From NCBI GenBank assembly GCA_964496595.1, contig CAZCAI010000015.1, positions 1-43,007 on the forward strand: a stretch of 43,007 bases of DNA. The letters are read 5' to 3'. Source of the stretch: JAAAOZ01 sp964496595 (GTDB lineage: Bacteria > Chloroflexota > Anaerolineae > B4-G1 > SLSP01). The position numbers were made by a program, and so were the translations under genes. Positions 16,862-23,160 of this stretch are shown piece by piece; the stretch's first letter is position 1; each line of letters begins with the position of its first letter. Under the pieces are notes generated by a model. That model was not told where the DNA came from. It saw only the letters and a program-made list of their open reading frames with translations, and ran no database searches.

Positions 16862-19094
16862 ACTCATACCGCAACGCCTCGACCGGCTGCAGATTCGCGG
16901 CGCGCCAGGCGGGATAGGCGCCGCCGATGACGCCCAGCGCCAGCGCGGTGCCGAACGCTTGGACGAAGAGTAGCGGCTCGTAGGTGAGCTGGAAGATGCC
17001 CTGCATCATCGGGTGGAGATTCAAACCCCAGCCCAGCAGGACGCCGCCCACAACGCCCAGCACGCTGCCGGCTAAGCTCAGCGCCACCGATTCGCGGATG
17101 ATCATCCCCAGCACGCGCCGCTTGCGCCAGCCCAGCGCACGCAGCACACCGATCTCGCGCGTGCGCTCGAGGACGCTCATCACCATCGTGTTGGTCATCC
17201 CCAGCCCGCCCACGATGAGCGTGATCAATGAGATGCCCCACGTGCCGGCCTCCATCATCTCGATGTCCGTCAAGCCTTCGGCGAATTCGCTGGCCTTCGA
17301 GAGCGAGACCTCTGGGAAGCGGGCCTCGATGCGCTCGGCCATCGCCTCGGCCTGCGAGGGGTCTGCCAGCCAGACGCCCAAGAAGCTCACCTTGCGCGGC
17401 TGCCCGAAGAGCTTCTGCGCCTCGCGCAGCGTGACCACGCCGCCGCCATCCTGGAACGAGACGCCGGTCTCGTAAATGCCCACGACTTTGAACGCCCGAT
17501 CAAAGAGGCGGAACGTGTCGCCGACCTCTTTCTCTAAATTATCCGCCGCCACCCGGCCCAGGATAATTTGGTGACTGGTCGCCAGCGGCTCGCCCGCGAC
17601 GATCTCATATTCGCGGATCGACAGGCCGCGCGGTTCGTAGCCAAAGACGACAAAGAAGGGCAAATCGCCGACGACGGTGTAGCCGGTGAGGAATCCCTCC
17701 GCCGCGCGCACTTCCTCCATCGTCCTGATGCGGCGCACGACGTCCTGATCGATGGCGCTCAAATCCACCGAGGCATCCGCCTCGCTGCCGACCAGATGCG
17801 CACCCCCGCCCATCGCCAGACCGCCCATCATGCTGACCATGCCCTCGCCCATCGCGCCCAACAGCACGATGGCTAACATCGCGATGCCGATGCCGATGAG
17901 GGTGAGGATGGTGCGGAACGGCTGGCGGATGATGTTGCGCAATGTGGCCGAACGCACGTGGCGCGTCGTATGCACCGCGCCGCCGCCCTCCGTGCGCATC
18001 GCCTCGGCGGGCATCAGCCGCGAGGCGCGCCACGCCGGGAGCGCGCCGCCCACCGTCCCCAGTCCAATCGCTACGCCCATCCCCTGCGCGAAGAGCGCGG
18101 GCGTGATCAGCGTGCGGACGATGTTGCCGACGGTGGGCACATCCTGCATCCCGCGTAGGGCTAACATCCCCAGGAGGATGCCGCATCCGCCGCCCAAGAT
18201 GCTCAGCGCCAGCGACTCGCCCAGCACCATCATCAGAATCCGCCACGGACGCCACCCGACGGCGCGCAGGACGCCGAACTCGCGCGTGCGCTCGACGACG
18301 CTCATCAGCATCGTGTTCATCACGCCCACGCCGCCGATCAGCAGGGCGACCAACGAGACAGTCCAGGTGAAGGCGTAAAGATACTGGAGCATCTCCTGCT
18401 CCTCGCCGAAGCTGGAGGAGGTGGAGATCGTCACGTTGGAAAAGCGCTGCTGGATGCGCTGGCGCAGGCGATCCACATCGGCATCGGGGCGCAGTTTGAG
18501 CAGAAACGCATTCACTTTGTGGGGCTTCTTGCTGATCTGCTGCGCATCTTCCAGCAGGAGCACGGCGGCGCCATCCTCGAAGGGTTGGCCCGTCTCGTAC
18601 ACGCCCACGATGCGATAGGTGCTCTCGTAGAGGCGAAAGGTGTCGCCGACCTCTTTTTCCAGATTCTCCGCCGCCGTCCGTCCCAGCAGGAGCGGCTTGC
18701 CGCCGCGCGTGCTCGCCCGCTGCGCGAGCGGCTCCCCCGCCACAATCTTGAAGTGGTCGATGGCGAAGCCCTCCGGATCGTAGCCGTAGACGATGAAGTA
18801 GGGCGCGTCGTCCGTGGCCGCGAAGGTGTAGACCATCCCGGTGGCCTCTGCCACGCCGGAAAGCGACCGCAATTGTTCACCCATCGACGCATCCACCGCG
18901 CTGAACATCACATCCACCGCGTCGGATTGGGCCACCAGCAGATCGGCGCCGCTGCCGCCGGCCATATCGCTGTACCCTTCGATGAAGCCCTCGGCCAGCG
19001 CGCCCAATGCCACCACCGCCGCGACGCCCACGGCGATACCGAAGGTCGTCAGCAGCGTGCGGATTTTGCGTCCCCAGAGATTTTTGAAGATCAT
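16860..19094 (-). CDS. Double MacB/FtsX-type ABC permease (two fused repeats)
   Basis: 744 aa made of two homologous halves. Each half has an N-terminal membrane helix ('GRKIRTLLTTFGIAVGVAAVVALGA' at residue 9; 'RQPFRTILTLIGIGIAMLAIVLLGA' near 395), a MacB-like extracytoplasmic domain (both containing 'LEKEVGDTFRL' and 'ETG..F.DG..V'), and an FtsX core of three helices ending with 'GGALPAWRASRLMPAEAMR' or 'GGAYPAWRAANLQPVEALRYE'. Standard MacB permeases are one such unit acting as dimers; this gene appears to be a tandem duplication giving a pseudo-dimer in one chain. It starts 12 bp after the adaptor gene, so the two are almost certainly co-transcribed, and the ATPase follows. Substrate unknown: peptide, lipoprotein or lipid-like molecules are the usual cargo. 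Confidence 0.94.
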   Translation of the reverse strand: MIFKNLWGRKIRTLLTTFGIAVGVAAVVALGALAEGFIEGYSDMAGGSGADLLVAQSDAVDVMFSAVDASMGEQLRSLSGVAEATGMVYTFAATDDAPYFIVYGYDPEGFAIDHFKIVAGEPLAQRASTRGGKPLLLGRTAAENLEKEVGDTFRLYESTYRIVGVYETGQPFEDGAAVLLLEDAQQISKKPHKVNAFLLKLRPDADVDRLRQRIQQRFSNVTISTSSSFGEEQEMLQYLYAFTWTVSLVALLIGGVGVMNTMLMSVVERTREFGVLRAVGWRPWRILMMVLGESLALSILGGGCGILLGMLALRGMQDVPTVGNIVRTLITPALFAQGMGVAIGLGTVGGALPAWRASRLMPAEAMRTEGGGAVHTTRHVRSATLRNIIRQPFRTILTLIGIGIAMLAIVLLGAMGEGMVSMMGGLAMGGGAHLVGSEADASVDLSAIDQDVVRRIRTMEEVRAAEGFLTGYTVVGDLPFFVVFGYEPRGLSIREYEIVAGEPLATSHQIILGRVAADNLEKEVGDTFRLFDRAFKVVGIYETGVSFQDGGGVVTLREAQKLFGQPRKVSFLGVWLADPSQAEAMAERIEARFPEVSLSKASEFAEGLTDIEMMEAGTWGISLITLIVGGLGMTNTMVMSVLERTREIGVLRALGWRKRRVLGMIIRESVALSLAGSVLGVVGGVLLGWGLNLHPMMQGIFQLTYEPLLFVQAFGTALALGVIGGAYPAWRAANLQPVEALRYE

Positions 19095-19106
19095 CGGGAT
19101 AGGGGG

Positions 19107-20324
19107 TTAGTCGGACTCAGGAACTTCAATATCCACAAACGCCGTCATCCCCCAGCGAATGTCGGACGCCCATTCCTCCAGCTCGATGATGGCCGTGTAG
19201 TTGACGCCGCCGCCGTCGGACGCGGCCATCGGGCTGATGCGCGTGATCGTCCCGACGAAGGTGCGGTCGGGGAAGGCGTCGAAGGTGACGGTCGCCTTCT
19301 GGCCGACGGAGATCTGTCCCACGTCGATCTCGTCCAGATCGGTCGTCTCGATGCGCAGCGTCTCCAGATCGCCCAACGTGATCAGCGGCTGCCCCGGTGA
19401 GATGAACTCGCCCACGCGAGCGTGAACATCGCCGATGGCGCCGGCAAAGGGCGCGCGGATCTCCGTCCGTTCGAGTCGCAATTGCGCGGCCTCGACCGCC
19501 GTCTGCGCCTCCTGGACGGCGGCTTCGGCCACGGCGATCTCCTCCGCGCGGACGCCGGCCTTGAGTAAGTCAATCTGCGCCTGGGCCGCGTCGCGCTGGG
19601 CCGTCGCCGCCCAGACGCTCGCGTTCGCCGCGCGCTCCTGATCCCCGGCGCCGGATTGCGCTGCCGTCAATTGGGCGTGCGCCGCCTGGAGCGCCTCTTC
19701 CGCCGCGCGGCGGGCGAAGCGCGCCCGCTCCTCCATCGTGCCCAACAGCGGGCAGATCTCTTCCGTTTCGCCATCGGGCCGCGTGATCGTGTGACACTCC
19801 ATCGTCTGATCGTGCTGCTGGCGGGCGACCAGCTGCTCCGTCTCCGCCGAGGCGACCTGCGCCTCCGCCGCTTTGACCTCCGCCTCCAGCGCGCCGGAGG
19901 TGAGCCGATCCCGCTGCGCTGCCGCCTGCGAAATCTGCGCTTTGCTCGCTTCCAACTGAGCCTTGGCTACCGCCACCTCTTCCTCGCGCGGGCCGGCCTT
20001 CAAGCGCGCCGCCTGCGCCTCCGCCGAAGCCAACGTCGCCCGCGCCTGCTTCAGGGCCAGCTCCGCGTCGGCGTCGTCCAGGCGCACGAGCACATCCTCC
20101 GCCGCCGCCGCATCCCCCACCTCGACGATGACCGCCTCCACCATTCCGCCCGTCTGCGCGCCGATTGTGGCCCACTGCGCGGGCGCCACCCGCCCAGTGA
20201 CGGAGACCATCGGCGTGAACTCCTCCATCGCCTGCGGCGTTGGCTCCGCCTCGCCGTTTGATTCACACGCGACCAGGCCGACCAACATCAATGCCAAGAT
20301 AACAATCCATACATAGCGCTTCAT
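19107..20324 (-). CDS. MacA/HlyD-type efflux adaptor lipoprotein
   Basis: 405 aa from the ATG at 20324, preceded by GGAGG; the open frame continues 32 codons upstream and into MITE A copy 2, which is not believable as coding. The N-terminus is a lipoprotein signal (hydrophobic core, lipobox LVAC at about residues 17-20). The body has the HlyD/MacA plan: a split biotinyl-lipoyl domain ('GGMVEAVIVEVGDAAAAEDVLVRLDD' and 'APFAGAIGDVHARVGEFISPGQPL'), a long Ala/Glu/Gln-rich coiled-coil hairpin (about 65-270), and a beta-barrel ('QKATVTFDAFPDRTFVGTI'). The hairpin tip contains two cysteines about 15 residues apart (MECHTI and EEICPL), which could form a disulfide. First gene of the three-gene exporter; no TolC-like partner is present. 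Confidence 0.93.
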   Translation of the reverse strand: MKRYVWIVILALMLVGLVACESNGEAEPTPQAMEEFTPMVSVTGRVAPAQWATIGAQTGGMVEAVIVEVGDAAAAEDVLVRLDDADAELALKQARATLASAEAQAARLKAGPREEEVAVAKAQLEASKAQISQAAAQRDRLTSGALEAEVKAAEAQVASAETEQLVARQQHDQTMECHTITRPDGETEEICPLLGTMEERARFARRAAEEALQAAHAQLTAAQSGAGDQERAANASVWAATAQRDAAQAQIDLLKAGVRAEEIAVAEAAVQEAQTAVEAAQLRLERTEIRAPFAGAIGDVHARVGEFISPGQPLITLGDLETLRIETTDLDEIDVGQISVGQKATVTFDAFPDRTFVGTITRISPMAASDGGGVNYTAIIELEEWASDIRWGMTAFVDIEVPESD

Positions 20325-20356
20325 GATTGGTGAGCCTCCATTTTCCTCGCTAATTC

Positions 20357-20486
20357 GTATCCGTTTAGTCTTGTGGAGGTGCAACGCACTTTCAGATCCA
20401 TCACCAGGCATGTACCGCATGAGGAGTTACTTTTCCTTCGGTTCAAGTGCGTTGCACCTGGTTTGCTTACAGAACTAAATGGATAC
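20357..20486. mobile_element. MITE family A, copy 2 (130 bp)
   Basis: Same length and ends as the copy at 2203-2332: left GTATCCGTTTAGTCTTGT, right end TAAATGGATAC, and the 15-bp subterminal inverted pair AGGTGCAACGCACTT / complement. The central ~45 bp have diverged although GCAT...GCAT spacing is kept. Flanking octamers (GCTAATTC and TCTAGTCC) match at only 5 of 8 positions, so this copy is older than copy 1. It ends 32 bp before the start codon of the MacA-like adaptor. Confidence 0.85.
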
Positions 20487-20550
20487 TCTAGTCCTTTCCA
20501 ATTCTTACCGTATGGTATAACGTAATGGCGGAAAAGCAAAGATGGGTGAA

Positions 20551-20582
20551 CGAGCGGATCGGCGAATCAGCGAGTCAGCGGT
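20551..20582. repeat. Degenerate 8-bp tandem-word array
   Basis: Four consecutive octamers (CGAGCGGA, TCGGCGAA, TCAGCGAG, TCAGCGGT) in the divergent spacer between the exporter and the rRNA methyltransferase gene; same word family as at 14766-14813. Confidence 0.75.
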
Positions 20583-20621
20583 TCGTTTAATCTGCTCCCA
20601 TCTGCTCCATCCGCTGAGTAT

Positions 20622-20649
20622 TTGTCGGGGCGCGTTTTCCGTTTACAAT
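20622..20649 (+). promoter_or_regulatory. Candidate promoter of the rRNA methyltransferase gene
   Basis: TTGTCG (20622-20627), a 16-bp spacer and TACAAT (20644-20649), 47 bp before the start codon. Read from consensus only. Confidence 0.45.
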
Positions 20650-20696
20650 ACGCTTATGCGATGTGAACTAACGCACCATTCAAAAGGCGAGGTGTT

Positions 20697-22094
20697 ATGA
20701 TCCCTGATAATTGGCCCCCGGCCTTCATCGAGCGGATGCGCGAGTGGCTGGGCGACGAGGTGGATGATTTTTTCGCGGCGATGAACAAGCGCGAGATCGG
20801 TCTGCGCCTCAATCCGCAGCGCGGCGATGTAGCAGCACTGCGCGCGCGTCTCTCGCAGGCTGGATGGGAGACGTCGCCCGTGCCGTGGTGTCCCGCTGGC
20901 GCGTGGATGCCAGAAGACGAGGTCGAGGACGCGCCGGGCAAGCATCCCTACCACACCGCCGGCGTCTATTATCTCCAGGATCCCAGCGCGATGGCCGCGG
21001 GCGTGATTTTGGATCCCCGGCCCGGCGAGTGGGTGTTGGATATCGCTGCCGCGCCGGGCGGAAAGGCCACGCACATCGCGGCGCGGATGGAACAGCGCGG
21101 GGTGCTGGTCGCCAACGACGTCTCGCGCGGGCGCGCCTCGGTGCTGGCGAAGAACATCGAGCGGATGGGCGTGACGAACGCGCTCGTCGCCAACGAGACG
21201 CCGCCGCGCCTGGCCGCCCGCTGGGCCAGCCTCTTCGATGCGGTGCTGGTCGACGCGCCGTGCTCCGGCGAGAGCACCTTCGCGCGCGATGATCATGCCG
21301 CGCGTCGCTGGAGCCTTGCCGAGGTGCGCAGCTACGCCCATCGCCAGGGAGAGATTTTGGCCCAGTGCGCGCGGCTTGTGCGTCCCGGCGGACGGCTACT
21401 CTACGGCACCTGCACCTTCTCGCCGGAGGAGAACGAGGGCGTGATCGCGGCCTTTTTGGTCGAGCACGAGGACTTTGAATTGGTGGATCTCCCCGCGCTG
21501 CCGGGGCTGCAACCGGGGCGCCCCGAATGGATCGCCGCGCCGGCAATGTTAGCGCGCGCGGGTCGCTTCTGGCCGCACCTCGCGCCGGGCCACGGCCACT
21601 TCTACGCGCTGTTACATCGCACCGGCGAGCCGGCGCGGGCGCTGCCGGAGCGCTGGACGGGGACCCAGGTGCCGGGGCGCGTGCTGCGCCGCTATCGCGA
21701 GGGCGTCGGCGCCGCGCTGCGGGATGATCCGCCGGAGGAGGGGTTGTACCTCGATACGCCGCACGATCATCTCTACATCACGCCGCTGGCGCCCGATCTG
21801 TGGGACGGCCTGCATGTGCTCCGGCCCGGATGGTGGGTCGCGTCACTGCGCCACAACCAGGTGAACGCGGATCACGCGCTGGCGGTGGCGATCCGGCCGG
21901 AGGAGGCGCGCGCCACGTTAGACCTCGCGCCGGATGACCCGCGCCTGGCGCAATTCCTGCGGGGCAGCGGATGGCCCAGCGACGGCCCCCAGGGCGTCGT
22001 GCTCGTCACTTTGGAAGGTCGCTTTCCACTCGGATGGGCCAAGCGGAGCGGCGGGCGACTTCACAGCCGCTATCCAATGCACTTGCGCAAATAA
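20697..22094 (+). CDS. 16S rRNA m5C methyltransferase, RsmF/NOL1-NOP2-Sun family
   Basis: 465 aa. A short N-terminal domain ('REIGLRLNPQRGD') precedes the Rossmann methyltransferase: SAM motif I 'VLDIAAAPGGKATHIAA', motif IV DAPCSGE with Cys189, and motif VI GTCTFSPEENE with Cys239. The two cysteines are the resolving and nucleophilic residues of RNA m5C methyltransferases. The C-terminal 170 residues ('GVVLVTLEGRFPLGWAKRSGG') form a PUA-like domain like that of RsmF/YebU (479 aa in E. coli), so RsmF-type is preferred over RsmB, which has an N-terminal NusB-like domain absent here. It acts in the cytoplasm on rRNA. It is the first gene of a rightward series; the next gene starts 46 bp on. Confidence 0.93.
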   Translation: MIPDNWPPAFIERMREWLGDEVDDFFAAMNKREIGLRLNPQRGDVAALRARLSQAGWETSPVPWCPAGAWMPEDEVEDAPGKHPYHTAGVYYLQDPSAMAAGVILDPRPGEWVLDIAAAPGGKATHIAARMEQRGVLVANDVSRGRASVLAKNIERMGVTNALVANETPPRLAARWASLFDAVLVDAPCSGESTFARDDHAARRWSLAEVRSYAHRQGEILAQCARLVRPGGRLLYGTCTFSPEENEGVIAAFLVEHEDFELVDLPALPGLQPGRPEWIAAPAMLARAGRFWPHLAPGHGHFYALLHRTGEPARALPERWTGTQVPGRVLRRYREGVGAALRDDPPEEGLYLDTPHDHLYITPLAPDLWDGLHVLRPGWWVASLRHNQVNADHALAVAIRPEEARATLDLAPDDPRLAQFLRGSGWPSDGPQGVVLVTLEGRFPLGWAKRSGGRLHSRYPMHLRK

Positions 22095-22100
22095 TCCACA

Positions 22101-22121
22101 ATTCTAAATTCGCAATTCATA
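22101..22121. repeat. Heptamer words
   Basis: Three consecutive 7-bp words (ATTCTAA, ATTCGCA, ATTCATA) just after the methyltransferase stop, all of which also occur in the 5946-5994 array. Confidence 0.7.
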
Positions 22122-22140
22122 CATTTGCGGAGGTAAGCTT

Positions 22141-23160
22141 ATGAAAGGCATATCACACTTCATCACCGGCGTCGCCATCGCCTCGTTTTTCCCAGAGGTG
22201 ATTCACCTGGCGCAGGAAGGCTCGCTGATCCCGATGATGGGCGGCATCGGGGGCATTTTGCCGGATACGATGGACTTCAAATTCGCCCGCTACTGGGAGA
22301 AGTTTGATGTGGAGATCGATCCCGGCCTCGAGCCGGATGCCGAGGCCATCGCCGACGAGCTGGTCGCGGCGATGCGTCGGGCCTACGAGACCGGCGAGGA
22401 TCAGAACGTCATCGCGCACACAATCCGCGTGGGCGCCGATCTGTGGCGCGAGTACGTCATCCGCTTCGCGCCGGAGAGCAACGAGATCGCCGTGAGCATC
22501 GGGCCGCTGGTCAACACGGGCCAGGTGGCCTACGCCGGCACCGAGCCGGAGGGCGCCGTCGAAATCCGCCGCCAGGTCGGCGCGCCGATGGTTCACACCT
22601 ACAGCGACGAGTATCGCGTGAACATCTTCACCGGCCCGACCTTCCGCTTCGCCCGTGAGGAGGATGAGCTGGTGGTGCATTTCTTGGATTGGCATCATCG
22701 CTGGACGCACAGTCTGCTGCTGGCGCTGGGCGTCGGCGCGGTGATGGGGCTGCTGCTGGCGTTGTTCGCCGGCCCCACCGTGGGCCTCTGGGCCGGGCTT
22801 CTTACCTGGCTGGGCTTCTCCGGTCATATCCTGGAGGATCAGATGGGCCACATGGGCAGCAACCTCTTCTGGCCGCTCACGCGCCGTCGCATGCCGGGGC
22901 CGGGCCTGCTCCACGCGGGCGACGCCATCCCCAACTTCCTCACCGTGTGGACCTCGGTCGCGTTGATCCTCTTCAATTTGGATCGCTTCTCGCCGCAGTC
23001 ACGCCTGCCCCAGGCGCGCTATCTGTTGCTGGCGATTGGCCTGCCGTGGCTGATCTTGGGCGGCAAGTACGCGGGGGAGAAGTTGAAGGCGCAAAAGCAC
23101 TCTAAGGAGTACCTGCGCCAGGCGGATATGATCGCGGATGTTGAGCAGGGGAGTGTGTAG
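22141..23160 (+). CDS. Membrane-bound metal-dependent hydrolase (DUF457/YdjM-like)
   Basis: 339 aa with a strong ribosome-binding site (GGAGGT, 6-nt spacing). The His-rich motifs of the YdjM/DUF457 family are visible: SHFITG at the N-terminus, 'GGILPDTMDF', DWHHRWTHS (about residues 181-189), and 'GHILEDQMGHMGSNLFWPL' (about 229-247). Four or so membrane segments lie mainly in the C-terminal half. A large soluble insertion (about 55-170, acidic, with 'EIAVSIGPLVNTGQVAYAGTEPEGAVEIRRQ') separates the first and second motifs; most family members lack it. Relatives are annotated as integral-membrane metal-dependent hydrolases of unknown substrate. The stop codon abuts the ATG of the C25 peptidase, so both are probably translated from one mRNA. 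Confidence 0.8.
   Translation: MKGISHFITGVAIASFFPEVIHLAQEGSLIPMMGGIGGILPDTMDFKFARYWEKFDVEIDPGLEPDAEAIADELVAAMRRAYETGEDQNVIAHTIRVGADLWREYVIRFAPESNEIAVSIGPLVNTGQVAYAGTEPEGAVEIRRQVGAPMVHTYSDEYRVNIFTGPTFRFAREEDELVVHFLDWHHRWTHSLLLALGVGAVMGLLLALFAGPTVGLWAGLLTWLGFSGHILEDQMGHMGSNLFWPLTRRRMPGPGLLHAGDAIPNFLTVWTSVALILFNLDRFSPQSRLPQARYLLLAIGLPWLILGGKYAGEKLKAQKHSKEYLRQADMIADVEQGSV

Noticed and set aside
20325..20420. N-terminal extension of the MacA-like protein
   Set aside because: It would translate MITE A sequence and lie before a perfect lipoprotein signal with its own ribosome-binding site.
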